Notes under the pieces: generated by a model
What the model was told of the DNA's origin: nothing
Database searches by the model: none
The model's input: the letters and a program-made list of their open reading frames with translations, nothing else
Program-made: the position numbers and the translations under genes
In this document: positions 46,831 through 58,200 of the stretch, in pieces
Layout: the number at the start of each line of letters is the position of its first letter
Position numbering within the stretch: position 1 is the first letter of the stretch
Assembly: GCA_037349315.1 (NCBI GenBank)
Contig: JBAIAC010000033.1
Span: 24,508,001 to 24,572,000 of the forward strand
Origin: Chelydra serpentina
Taxonomy: Eukaryota; Chordata; Testudines; Chelydridae
Length of the DNA: 64,000 nt
Direction of reading: 5' to 3'

Positions 46831-47259
46831 CCCCCCCAGCTCGAAGGCGCGCGCACAGACCCACTCCTTGCCCCGCTCCCGGTTTAGTCTCCGCTGGGAG
46901 TCAGCGCCGGGAGGAAGCAGCGGCCTAACGAGCGCTGCCAATCCGCGCTCGCATCCCGCGGCGCTCAGACCCCCCGGGAGCCTTTCCTCCGCGCAGAGCT
47001 CGTTTCAGCCGCGCGGGCCCTGGACACCGGTTTCCTGACGCGGCCCGCCCGCCTGGATCGAGGCAGTGACTGGTGGAGTTTGGGGTTCTGGGGGGGGCGA
47101 GGCATGGGGCTGCTCCCACACAGCCCCAGCCATTTTCAAACCAAAGAGCCCCCCCCCCTGCGCGGGCGGGATTCCCTCGGAGATGGTCACACCTTTGTGC
47201 GGAAGCAGCTTGGCTAAGGCCTGGGCCTGGCGGAGGCGGCGGGGGACTAGACGGTTGCA

Positions 47260-47295
<36 letters not shown>

Positions 47296-47600
47296 CACCT
47301 GCGCAGCCGGGGCCAGGCAGAACACGCGCCTTCCAACCGGTCCGCAACTCGGCTCAGGTGACCGGACCCCCGCAATCCGGGGCCGGCAGCCGGGCACGGC
47401 TCGGGGCTCGTTCCAATCGCCCCGACCCTCTGCCCGGGCCCTGTCCACGCTCCGCACTCTGCCGAGGGACGTTTGTAACCAGCCCCTGGACGCGCGGGGG
47501 AGAGCGGCTTCCAGCTGTGCTATGCTGGGAGGAGACAACAGCGCGGATTGTTCACGCCTATTCAGTGGCTTAGTTATTGGCGTGGCCATAATATAATGCG
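46831..47600. promoter_or_regulatory. CpG-rich block (CpG-island-like)
   Basis: CpG-dense sequence ending in a repeat-free AT-rich piece, GTGGCTTAGTTATTGGCGTG then GCCATAATATAATGCGC (47,565-47,601), that looks constrained. A clean (CA)n run sits inside at 47,261-47,291. No exon was recognised. Confidence 0.5.
47261..47291. repeat. (CA)n microsatellite
   Basis: About 15 perfect CA units inside CpG-rich DNA. Confidence 0.95.
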
Positions 47601-47931
47601 CAGAGGTCCTCCCCCTCTCCCCCACTGCTCCCCCCCTCCCCCACTGCTCCCCGCGCGCTGTAAGCATGCAAAGGAGCTCGTAGAATCGATTTCTGCAGGC
47701 TAGCCCAGGAGGAGCAGGCCTTGGGGTCTTTAAGGGGCTGGCCTGGGGCAGTAGGCCTGGGAAATGAGCTGACACCAGTCCTGGAAATAATCTTACATCC
47801 ACGTGCAGGTAGGGGCAGAATCTCCCTTGCTCTCGATTTACGTGGTGCCGTCGGGAGAACTCTGGGGGGCCGAAAAGAAGCCGGCTGCCCGGGCCGGAAC
47901 ACCTGTGTCCAGAAATGCTAGTTGAGAAGTT
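47601..47931. other. Short non-coding stretch with pyrimidine-rich duplication
   Basis: CTCCCCCACTGCTCCCC is tandemly duplicated at 47,617-47,652. Otherwise unique sequence. Confidence 0.45.
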
Positions 47932-48282
47932 TCAGAGTAGCAGCGCTGTTAGTCTGTATCCCTAAAAAGAACAGGAGTACTTGTGGCACCTTAGAGACTA
48001 ACACATTTATTTCAGCATGAGCTTTCCTAGGCTCTAGCCCACTTCATCGGATGCATAGAATGGAACACGAAGTAAGATGCATAGAATGGTACAGAAGTAA
48101 GATGTATATATACACACAGAAAACTTTGAAGTTGCCCTACCAATTCTAAGAGGCTATTTAATTTAGACGAGCTATTATCAACAGGAGAAGAAAAAAACCT
48201 TTTGTAGTGATAATCAAGAAGGCCTATATCACACAGTTGACAAGAAGGGGAGAGGATACTTAACTTTGGGGAAATAGATTCA
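47932..48282 (-). mobile_element. Penelope-like retroelement 3' end (turtle-type terminal sequence)
   Basis: The minus strand carries the same 3' untranslated region and terminal block as the copy at 6.66-7.3 kb. It extends to the outer end GATACAGACTAACAGCGCTG, CTACTCTGAAAC, the characteristic turtle repeat end. The endonuclease coding part is absent. A 24-base step containing GATGCATAGAATGG is duplicated at 48,051-48,090. It diverges from copy 1 at about 48,282, where truncation occurred. Confidence 0.8.
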
Positions 48283-49536
48283 ATGAGAAGGGATTGCAAG
48301 AAGCATCTCATTGGAGCTGTAGGGCGGTAGCTGGTTCAAGGGCCTGGCAAAACAAAAACAGCACCAGCAGAAGACCATATAACAGGCAGATACAGGTGAG
48401 GTTAGAAGGTCATCCAATGAGCTCTCCGTGTACAGAACATAACACAGGAGGTGGGTGAGAGACAGAGGCAGAAGGCGCAATAATGTTATCTGTGTTGGGA
48501 AGCACTCTTACATGTCACGATCTCTGGCTTCTTACCCTATTTATTGCCTGAGCTCTTATTTAATCCCCATGTTAATTCATTACTTGAATCTACATGTGAG
48601 TCATCCCCTTCATCAGAACCCAGTGCCTATGATTAAATATAGAAGGGTCATATTATAGCGGGTTACCATTGCACACTATTGAATCTCATAGGCCAGTGGT
48701 CCTCTTTTAAAATTCCTCCTACAGGCTGCAAGATGACTGCTGACGTCCTGTTCTCTCGGCTAATTTTTGAGGGAATATTTGGTGCCGTGTTGCAGTTTGA
48801 GGGTGAGAGAGAACGCGAAGCCTGTGCAGGGATCTGGCACCTGCCTAAAGATAGTTGAGCTTCTTCTCGGATGCTAGTCGATAGTTAAAAGCTGTTAAAA
48901 CACCAACTGTCAAACCTACACGTTAGGAACATTGTAATAAAGTGGGTAGAATTGCAATTAGCTTCCCCAGTTAGTTAAAAACCCTGGTAGATGGGAAATC
49001 GTGCAGCTGTATTGTGAAGCCACTTGAATGATCTTGGTTAATTTAGTGTATATTCCGGTTTGAAAGGTATATCTAACCCAGCCGGTCAGTGAGCAGAACC
49101 TGCGAATGAGCTGAACTATGAATTCAAGGGCAAAAAAGATTCCCAGCGGTGGGCCTGATATCCAAATAACTCCAGTATCGTTGGCGTGCTCCCAAAACTT
49201 ACAAGAGCAACATTTGAGGGTAACTTGAGTCTGCGGGACTGTGTGTCTATGTCTCCATTTGCTCCTTGCAGCAGCGCTAGCCTGAGATCGCTAGGAAGCG
49301 AAGGACACGTGGGCTGGGGACAATCGTGGCATTTTCCTTGACCCCTTTTGAAACGCTCCTTCCCCTTGTTTGGTCTCTGCTGACTCTATTATCCTCTCTC
49401 TTCTGACGGTGATTCCGCTCGCCCTTCTGGTTTTGACAAGACACACAAAAGGTGTGAGGTGCCCCATTCCAACCAATCATTCTACCTGCCTAAGAAGCAC
49501 ACACCTCAAACCGCCTCTCCCCCTGACCACTGAAAT
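48283..49536. other. Non-coding stretch of unique DNA, no gene recognised
   Basis: Repeat-poor sequence. 48,660-49,110 (for example TAATAAAGTGGGTAGAATTG and AATTAGCTTCCCCAGTTAG) looks like candidate conserved non-coding DNA. Frames are under 95 codons. Confidence 0.4.
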
Positions 49537-50055
49537 ATCATAGAATCATAGAATCTCAGGGTTGGAAGCGACCTCAGGAGGTCATCTAGTTCAACCCCCT
49601 GCTCAAAGCAGGACCAACCCCAACTAAATCATCCCAGCCAGGGCTTTGTCAAGCCTGACCTTAAAAACCTCTACAGAAGGAGATTCCACCACCTCCCTAG
49701 GTAACCCATTCCAGTGCTTCACCACCCTACTAGTGAAAAAGTTTTTCCTAATATCCAACCTAAACCTCCCCCTCTGCAACTTGAGACCATTACTCCTTGT
49801 TCTGTCATCTTCTACCACTGAGAACAGTCTAGATCCATCCTCTTTGGAACCCCCTTTCAGGTAGTTGAAAGCAGCTATCAAATCCCCCCTCATTCTTCTC
49901 TTCTGCAGGCTAAACAATCCCAGTTCCATCAGCCTCTCCTCATAAGTCATGTGCTCCAGCCCCCTAATCATTTTTGTTGCCCTCCGCTGGACTCTTTCCA
50001 ATGTATCCACATCCTTCTTGTAGTGTGGGGCCCAAAACTGGACACAGTATCCTGA
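49537..50055 (-). mobile_element. CR1 LINE, 3' end with open ORF2 C-terminus
   Basis: The left edge is the CR1 3' end, ATCATAGAATCATAGAATCT then CAGGGTTGGAAGCGACCTC. The minus-strand frame is open from about 50,052 to the natural stop at 49,624-49,626, about 140 codons. It reads [66 protein letters not shown] and KALAGMI, the C-terminal part of the reverse-transcriptase polyprotein. The endonuclease and most of the RT are missing by 5' truncation, as usual for CR1. The absence of stops suggests a relatively recent insertion compared with the copies at 41-42.7 kb. Confidence 0.92.
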
Positions 50056-50650
50056 AGGTGCATCCCTGTTGGGGGGAGGCCTCCCTCTCAGGAAATGCAC
50101 ATGTGGGGTATAGTTCTCACTGGTTCTAAGAAGGTGTGAAAGCAAATGGTTTCGGTGCAAACAGGCCATAAGGCGGCTGCAGAGCAATCGATGTAAAAGA
50201 GCCACCCCCTCAGCTGTGTCCCCTGCCCTCTGTTCGGCACAGTCGCGTCTCCTTGCCAAGCTGACCTCCTCCGCCCTAAAAGTCTATGTTGAATTCACTG
50301 ACAATGACATTTATCTGTCTAAAAATCTGGGGGATCTCCTCTGCTGGCTTGCAGCCTTCCCAGATTCCGGTGCACACAGCTCTCTGGTGTACAGTTATTA
50401 GCACGGAGACTATTTTAGACTTCAACAAATCCAGTCTTTGAAACAAAACCTACCCAGGCCTGGCTTTCCCCGGCAGTGTGGAGAAAGGAAAGAGCTTGTA
50501 CAAAGAAGCCGGAAGAAGGAATTTTTTTGTTCTGACGTTACAGTGTTGCTGAGACGTCAGTGTTAGTACCAGGCTTGCCTGGTATGTCTTAATTACATCA
50601 ATATTCTTCTTGTGCCGCCTTGTCACTCAGTCGCCTCCCTTCTGAAGGAC
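50056..50650. promoter_or_regulatory. Repeat-free block, candidate conserved non-coding element
   Basis: The block includes GAATTCACTGACAATGACAT and TTATCTGTCTAAAAATCTGG (about 50,290-50,330). It is unique and low in CpG, lying between a CR1 insertion and a CpG-rich block. Coding potential is poor. Conservation is only suspected. Confidence 0.3.
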
Positions 50651-51370
50651 AAGGTGCCTCTTACAACACTAGACACCCAGCGAGGCGGGCAGAGAGACAT
50701 TTGGTGTGTGCGCGCGCAGAGAACCCTATTTCAGCACCCTGGACAGGAAGAGGAGCCGCTCCTCCCTTTCCCCAGGGATCCCCTCGCTGTACATTAAAGC
50801 TCAGGACACAAGGAAGGGGAAGGGCGGGGGTCGGGTGGGGTTATCTTCTTCGCCCCCGCCCTGGGGTCTCTCCCCCACCCCGAGAGGGGAACATGGCCCA
50901 GGGAGGTCCCAAGCAGAGATGCCCAGCGGTGTCTGCGGAGGGGCTGCCGCCAGGGCTGACTGGGGCAAAGGGGAGCTGGGTGGATCACCCCCTCTCCTCG
51001 CCCCGCCAGACTTCCGCTGCTCAGCCGCAGCCACGGGGAAGCCAAAGAATCCCACCCTCCGCGGGGAGCTGCGGAGCGCGGGCTGCAGGGAAGGGAGAAG
51101 GCGGCCCCATTCGCATTCAAGTCCAGACCCTGGCGGGGCCCCGAGGCTGGCCCCTCCTGGCTTGCCCTTGCCCTGGCAGGAAGGAGCTAGTGGGGGGGGG
51201 GGCTGAGAACCCTTGGAGGGGCACGGAAACCAAAAGCAAAGGCGGGCGCTTGGCCAGGCAGAGCGAAGGGCCTGACCGTATTTCCCGCACCCAGCGCGCA
51301 GCACGGGAAGGAGCTGGCGGCACCCAGAGCCGCAAAGGGCAGGCTAGTGGCGTGATGACTCTAGCCCCGC
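50651..51370. promoter_or_regulatory. CpG-rich block (CpG-island-like)
   Basis: GC-rich with frequent CpG. A 258-codon plus-strand frame (50,620-51,396) overlaps frames of 166 and 167 codons in other registers, the pattern of stop-poor GC-rich DNA. No known domain is present. Confidence 0.5.
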
Positions 51371-52650
51371 TTTCCTGGGCATGTTTTCTCTCTTAGAAAC
51401 ACACGTCTGAGATTCAAGTCAGGGCCATCAATCGGTTATTTAGCCAAGCTAGGAGCCGGGTCAGCGCTCGGACACAGGCTGCCTCGCGTGCTTGCTGCTT
51501 TTTCTCCCCAGAATAACTCCTTGCAGTTTACTCTCAAGGTTACTTCGCTCCTAACAGTTCCCTAGAAGCCCACCCGGCCCAGCGCGCTTGGCAGCCCCTC
51601 CACTGCCATCGCGCGCCTCCATTTTCCTCTCTCCCTCCGGGGACTTGCAGAAGAGACAAAAACTTCCCAGCCTGGCGAGTGACAGGAGCAGCTGTTTGAA
51701 TGGGCTGTTTAGGAGACCCTCTGTATTTGTCTCCATTGCTTTCCCCCGCTACAAAACTCTCTGCTGAAGAGCAAATCAAAATATTGTGTTTTGGTGAGGG
51801 CCGGGGGGGGAGGCGGAGGGAAGAAAGGGCGCTTGTATTCGGCGCGGCTGAATGGTAGAGGCACACTATGCTGTGTGTCCCAGAGGGGGGGGATGCGGAG
51901 CTGTAGTAAGAAGGGGAAGAGATCGGTAGAGGGTTTTTCCCCGTTCCTCATAGCCAGGTCTGCAGGCAGGCGGCACAGGGAGGGGCCTTTACAACAGGTG
52001 GGAGGACCCTGATCCCTGGCCATTGAACCTGGTGTGGGCTAGAGCCAGCTAAACCCACAGGCTTTTCGGGAGAGAGACTTTCTGACTTTCAGTAGACTGG
52101 GAATCAAATATCTGTCCAGTATACAGCATTACAAATACATGATTTGTTTTCACTAGAGCGCTAATAAAGGAGAGAAACTGCCAGAAAGAAAGAAAGAAAG
52201 AAAGACTTCGACTTTTTAATTAGATCTCACTCAGACTACATTTGAGCCGGATCTGTTTGAGAAATAGTTACTAGGGTTGCGTTAACCTCCCTACCTGCCC
52301 TTTAGGCTGTAACCTAACCCAACACAACTTCAGTACTTCGCCCCAAGGCAGTTTGAGAGCCGATTGCTCCGAAAAGTTCCGAGGCGATTGGTCCCTAAGA
52401 TCTTGTTCGTTAAAATCCTAGCAGAGGCTTTTCGGATCGGGGGCTCTTAGGAATGGCTGGAGAGATGGCTTGGGGGGATTTGGGGCATGAGGACTTTCAT
52501 CTTGCGGTGTCGTGCAGATAGATGGACAGTGTGTATGGAAGCATGATGGCTGCAGAATTACAGGCGTGGTATTTGCTGGTAATAAATGCAAAACTCTAAC
52601 ACGCAGGTAGTAGGCAGTCAGCCCGAAGGAAACTTTCTCTAGAAAAACCG
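51371..52650. other. Non-coding stretch of unique DNA, no gene recognised
   Basis: GC falls gradually. A (GAAA)n run lies at 52,185-52,206. 51,380-51,560 and 52,060-52,160 are repeat-free and could be regulatory. No exon was recognised. Confidence 0.4.
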
Positions 52651-52880
52651 CACGTTGTTTTATGGGTGTATTTATAAATAGTTTATAAAGGGCTGACATG
52701 CGATTAGTAGATGTTTTAATAAATGGTTAAGCACTTGCTGTAGAGTCCACTAGGTCGGTTTAAACCATCTGTAACCTATTCGACCGATCTGTAACGTGCC
52801 TCTAACATCTATCACTAGTGTATTCATGTAATTATTATCAGCTATTTATAAATGTTCCTTTAATATAAAGTGCTACCAAC
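52650..52880. mobile_element. Possible old AT-rich DNA-transposon remnant
   Basis: Strings such as TTATAAATAGTTTATAAAGG, TTAATAAATGGTTAAGCAC and the end TTTAATATAAAGTGCTACC recall dispersed AT-rich MITE families of vertebrates. No inverted repeats or target duplications could be fixed, so the assignment is weak. Confidence 0.35.
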
Positions 52881-55800
52881 CCCTGCCCCAATATTACACG
52901 TAATGATACGGTTATATCTGATCAATAAGATCTGGATCATTTTTTGAAAGAAGGATTGCTGCAGATACAAGCTGATGTTCTGTATCTTTTTTCCTCCCAA
53001 AGGAAAAAAAATCCATGACTCGTGTGAACTCTCAGGCTCGACAAAGTAACACTACCCTGTTTTCTGGGAACTGAAAGCATCTTGGGAAGGGCCCGAGACG
53101 CTGTGAATTTGGATCCTTTAAAGATAGTCTGCTGTCTCATTACTCTCTACTGCTTCCTGTCCCGGCCCGCCTACTAGAGAACTGTGTCTCTATTGTGTCT
53201 CTATCATCTCTGTGATCATTGTCTCGCTATTGTTAACCTGATAAGAAAGTTCAGTGGGCGACAGGAATACCCTCCTGGGCTACAAAGCCTAGGCTACCTG
53301 CCTTAGCAGAAACCTTAGTGGGGCAGGAGCTATACAACACTTCAATCAATCATTCAGTTCAGTTAATACAGCGCATCCTCGCTTTATTAATTCTAAGGCG
53401 ACTGCTTATCGGAACCTCACAACATTAGGAGGAAAACGATTCAGATGAGAACAGTTGGTGGGAATGATGGAAAATCGATAGCACCGGATTGTGGTCTCAG
53501 AGTTGAACCAAAATCCCAAATAAGCAGGGCTTTGAAAGAGATCGGGCGCCAGTTTAATGAACTAAGTCTATAAGTATACCCGCACCCTCCCTTCTTTGTA
53601 ATTTTATTTTAATAACAATTGTTTGAGACCTTTACCCCCAAATCCAGGGATGTGTTTCCCTGTGGATCCTGGTCCCTAGTCCTGATTTCATTGCAGATGA
53701 ATCAGTCAAATGCGGAAATCAATGGGAGTTTTGCACGAGCGCAGGATCTGTCCTATTGTGTGTCTGGAGGCGGGCTGCGTGTGCACACGTGTGTCTCTCT
53801 GCTGTGTGTCTATTTGTGTCTAACTCTCTATCCGTGTGTTACTGTGCGTTTGTCTACAGGTCGGTGCGCCTGGCTCCGTTTTGCTGCCTGTCCGGTATTT
53901 ACCGAATTTTCTCACAGGATTTAATTAAAAAAGAAATAGTCTTATTCCCATAACCTGCATATTACTGAACGTTTTCACACTAAAACTCTGCATTGTCCTT
54001 TACTGGATGCTTCGCCTGGAGGTTTAACCTAATAGTTTGTCTGTTAAAAAAACATAAGCCCTGGTTATTACCCAGCTTGCTTTTCTGAAGGGCTTCCTGG
54101 TCTTGTGAAAATTATATTTCAGTTACATTTTAAAATCCACGTGTCTATTTTCCTGATGTATATTGATTTGCCTAGAAGGAGGTCGTATTATTATTAGATA
54201 TAATACTAATACTAATCTATTCACTCTTTCTGGAAAGTATTTTCAGTAGCAAGAATTCATTATGGAAGTCGCTTCGTTTATTTCAGACACCTGGATAAAA
54301 TATGTAAAAGGTATGGACACGTGAGGGTTGTTTAAAAAAAATTTTTTTAAAAAAAAATAAATCGCCTATTGCATCTTTTCTTTTCTGGAACACATAAAAG
54401 GGCTTGTACAATTTTATTTCTTAGTGGAAGTCAAGACAGATTGTATTTTCAGTGGAACACATGACACCCAAACTAAATATATTTCTAAAGGAAAGCTACA
54501 AAGGTCTAGGGAAAAGAAATGCAAGGATAAATACGTTTTCGGTATATTTACTGTATATTGTATACACCTAATATATTACATATCCTTCTCACCTTACTGA
54601 GGGGAGTCGATCTATTGACTACGTGTGTGTATACTGCCCATAATAGTCTATATATAATAACAACGTATTACACAACACAGTGTTGACATTTACATGCAAT
54701 ACCTAATTGTCAATTGCAAATCCAGCCTCAGAAAAGTATAAAGTCCCCGATTTCTAATGCCTCGCAAACCACATACTGTTGTTTCTTGTTTACAGAACTC
54801 CTGCTTTTACGTTTTCTGTGATGCTTTCACCCCCCACTGTACTTTTGAAGCCCGCTCTTCCAGGCGGCAAAGCAATAGGAGTTGGGCGTTAAAGGCTCCG
54901 TCTCTTTTTCAAAGCAAAAGCCTCAGTGATTCAGAAACAGAATCGGAGGCTGGAAGGGGGCAGCCGAATTATGGCTAACGAGCGAGGCTGCCCAGTGTAA
55001 CTGGGACCGGGTAACGGGACGGGATCGCTTTGTATAGGAACCTACGTGCAAAGTTTTCAGCTAAAGCGGGAGCTCAAGGTACTGTACTCTGCGTATACAC
55101 GTACCCACGCTTCTGCAGGGCAGAGAGCAGGAGCAGGCAGCAGGGGATATCGAAAAAGACCCAGACAAGCTCTGGACAGAGCGAGAAGAAAGGATCTGTT
55201 TGTTGCAGACCTTATTCCATAGGGCGGCGGCTTTAATAACATTCCGATAAATACAGAGCGACTATCGAACTGCTGCCCTTTGAGACTCTCCGATTACCGC
55301 AGTTAAAGAAGTCACTTACATGAAGAAAAGCGGGTTTATTTTACAACAAGCCTCGACAGTGTGTGTGTGTGTGTGTGTACACGGAGACCGGCTGCTTTTT
55401 GATACCCAGAACACGGGACTGGTGTGGATTGGTTCGGAGGGACTTTAAGAAAAGGGCCAATTTCCCAGCACAATGAGCGCTAAGTACCGGCTAAATGGGG
55501 GGCTGGTGTTTATTCATGAGCAGGTACTTCGGCGATTGCCAGTAAAATAGCCTGTGTCCTCTGCCTGCAAAGGTACTTAAGCCCGAGCAGGTGCAGCCGA
55601 GAGGGAGCACAAAGAATGCAGCCGTGTAGAAGGGAGAGTGTTAATGGAAGGGGAGCGCCGGGAACACACAGAGACATCAGCGCTTTGTTCTTCATTAGGG
55701 GCCAATTCCACTTCACTGGAGGTCAGAAGAGCAGGCCTGTTAATTAGGAAGAAATTCGGAACGCCCCACTCCCAATCTGCACCTATTCACAAGGCGGCTG

Positions 55801-56640
55801 AGAAAGCCCCAATTGGGCACTGGAGTTAAAGACCCTCTTCTCCATTTTAGAGGAGAACGGGGGTTGGCGAAAACGGTGACTAACAAGGAAAAAATGGGGA
55901 GAAAGAAGAGGGCCTATGGGCGTTTGGGTAGATTTCCAGTGGGGTGAGATTTCCAGTGGGCTTTTGTCGCCGGACCCTTTAAAGAACTTTATTTTGCCTC
56001 TCCTTTCCCAGTGTTGCATTTTTTTATTTGTATGTGTATTGGGGGGTTTCCCCCATTTAAGCAACGATCTCTGACTGCATTTGTGGGGAATCCCCCACCC
56101 CACCCCACCGCACGGGAGTGGTTGGGGGACAGGAGTCCCTGCTGTAAGCACTTGAGGCAAGGGACGCTTTCCCCTCCAGCCATAAGTTGTATTTTCTGCT
56201 CTAGCGCCCCGCGTACTTGTGGGTCTGTGCGCGCCGCACCTGTATGTCGCGTGTGCAAGTGTCATTTCGTGGGTCCAGCGTTTGTGCTGTAATGGCGGCG
56301 CGTGTGTGCGTCGATGCACTAGTTGCGAGGTGAGTCTGTGCCCTGGAATGGAGTGCGCGTAGTGCACAACACCTTGAGTGTGCTTGTGTACCGAACGTGT
56401 GCTCCGGTGGTGTGTGCCGCGTGTGCATACTTCCTGCACTGTGACGTGGCCCGAACTGTGCCCCGTGTTCTGCTAATAAGGGGGTTTAATCAATTATTAG
56501 TCCTGCCCCTGACCCAGAAGATGACTTTTAAACCTTCCCCGGTGCTCTCTCCCTATCAGCTTAGCAGGGCTTCTCGTCTTCCTCTTCCCCACGGCTGCTG
56601 TCCCACGTTTTAATCCCTTTGAACTCCCTGCATGCGGTTA
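52881..56640. other. Non-coding stretch, mostly unique AT-rich DNA
   Basis: Long repeat-poor DNA. 53,690-53,750 (AAATCAATGGGAGTTTTGCA, CGAGCGCAGGATCTG) is probably half of a palindromic MITE. GT-rich degenerate tracts lie at 53,755-53,860 and 56,200-56,430, and a (GT)n at 55,361-55,378. 53,900-54,720 is very AT-rich with poly-A/T. Frames up to 218 codons on minus (55,783-56,439) show no domain. Confidence 0.45.
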
Positions 56641-56890
56641 GTGTCACCTCCAGAAAAGCCTGAACGAGGGGCTTTATGGTCGGACAAGCGCGATTACAAA
56701 TCGTGGCGAACGCTTCTCTCCAATAATTCCCCGGGAAGGAGCTGTGTCAATTAGAAGCTTTCTTCCCGTGATTGACATCGGAGCCAGGCTGTTTAAATGG
56801 CCTATCAAGCTAAATCTTTAATTGTGCAATTAATGCACATTACGGCTTATTACTGAAAGACGCAGCACTTCAATCAATAACACAAATAAG
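56640..56890. promoter_or_regulatory. Candidate conserved non-coding element
   Basis: Low-complexity-free, non-coding and repeat-free, with closely packed sites: CTTTATGGTCGGACAAGCGC, CCAATAATTCCCC, TCTTTAATTGTGCAATTAAT and GGCTTATTACTGAAAG. The texture is that of an enhancer near a developmental gene. There is no coding potential on either strand. The assignment rests on appearance alone. Confidence 0.35.
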
Positions 56891-57008
56891 GGTGAGAAGG
56901 AAAGGAACCCCCTCGTTGTGTTTACGGAGCGAAGCAAGGTTCCTCTCCGGGCTGGGAAGAGCGACAGCCGCACCTGCAGCCAGGGGCAAGTGACCTGATT
57001 AAACAGGG

Positions 57009-57165
57009 TGTCTGGCCATCCTGGGTCAGACCAATGGTCCATCTAGCCCAGTGTCCTGTCTTCCCACAGTGGCCAATGCCAGGTACCCCAGAGGGAATGA
57101 ACAGAACAGGCAATCATCCATCCCCTGGCTGTCGCCCACTCCGAGCCTCTGGCAAACAATGGCTT
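57009..57165 (-). mobile_element. CR1 LINE 3' tail fragment
   Basis: CTGGGTCAGACCAATGGTCC, ATCTAGCCCAGTGTCCTGTC, GTGGCCAATGCCAGG and CAGAGGGAATGAACAGAACA are the standard turtle CR1 3' untranslated blocks in reverse orientation. Only about 155 bases remain, with no coding part. Confidence 0.9.
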
Positions 57166-58200
57166 TAAAAGCCAGTGCCTCGCTGAAGGGTCGTTAGGAA
57201 GGCGCAGCTTGCAGGGTGCTGGTGAACTGGGTGGCGTAGAGGCGTGGTTGGCTGGCTAAGGGCAGAGGGGTGCTATGCAGTGAGCCCTCAGTGCTCACTG
57301 CTCGTTAGGGAGGATGTAGTCCTCTACAGATCCATTTGTGCGCGCGCGCGGGTGTGTGGATGGATGGAGTATGATCTGAACCAGTTTCCGCAGCCTGGCA
57401 TTTCCCAGCACTGGGTTCTCGCCTTGTCTGCAGGGTGCAGGACCTGAGCGCTAGGGTTTCGAGGTAATGTCATTCCAGTCACGTTTGCCTTCAACTAAGC
57501 TTTGAAAGGAAGGGAATTTTTTTTAGGGGAAATATGGATCTAAATACATAGGAAAATAGGAAAGCGACACAGGAATTTGCAGGCGCCGCTTGCAATCTCC
57601 TTTAGCAATGGCTGGTGTTTGTGTTTTGCATTGACACATGCTGCACTGCGCACACAGGCAACCCCTCCCCCCATCTGCCTGTATGCTAATAGCATGCAAA
57701 TCGCCTCATTTGCATGTTTATCTCTGTCAATGGGAAAGGGAAGCGGGCGAGGTAATATATTGCCCAACGTGGCACAGAAAGGAGCCCCCCACTGCAAGCG
57801 ATTGGGAAGGGGGCAGGGCTCGAACGGCTGGATGGAGGTGGGGGAGGAGGACCGCGCTGCCTCGCGCGTGTTCTGATTCGGCAGCCGGTCCTGAGCCTCC
57901 CTGCGCCTGGCATAGCAGCAGGCACCTGCTACAAAATGGCTGCCTGGGAGGGGAAAGGGCTCTGCTCGCCCCTACAGGATGTGATTGGGGGGCATCACGC
58001 AGCTGCAGGAGAGGGGAGCCGTGGGCACCTCCCCACGGGAAGAAGGGAGCATCCCATCGCCGAGCCTCTGCCAAGAGACATCCCTGCTCTGACTGGAAGG
58101 AGCCGGTTGTTGCCTACAAGGTGCAGCTCCCTCCCACTAAAACCCAACGCAGGATTTTGTATTAAAGCAACCAATCGGGGCTTCCCTCCGTCCTTGCCAG
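57166..58200. promoter_or_regulatory. CpG-rich block with octamer-like sites
   Basis: CpG-rich from about 57,750. Just before it, 57,690-57,735 is repeat-free and has ATGCAAATCGCCTCATTTGC, two octamer (POU-factor) type sites close together. No exon was recognised, although frames to 175 codons exist by GC content. Confidence 0.4.

Noticed and set aside
45665..46941. Open frames up to 325 codons on plus and 238 on minus, rich in H/T or C/V
   Set aside because: They are translations of the CA/CAG minisatellite. No start context, splice signals or domain is present.
47932..47990. tRNA-like terminal sequence as a tRNA gene
   Set aside because: It is the outer end of the Penelope-type repeat. 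No cloverleaf with A and B boxes can be drawn.
50620..51396. 258-codon plus-strand frame
   Set aside because: GC-rich DNA with equally long frames in other registers. No recognisable protein feature.
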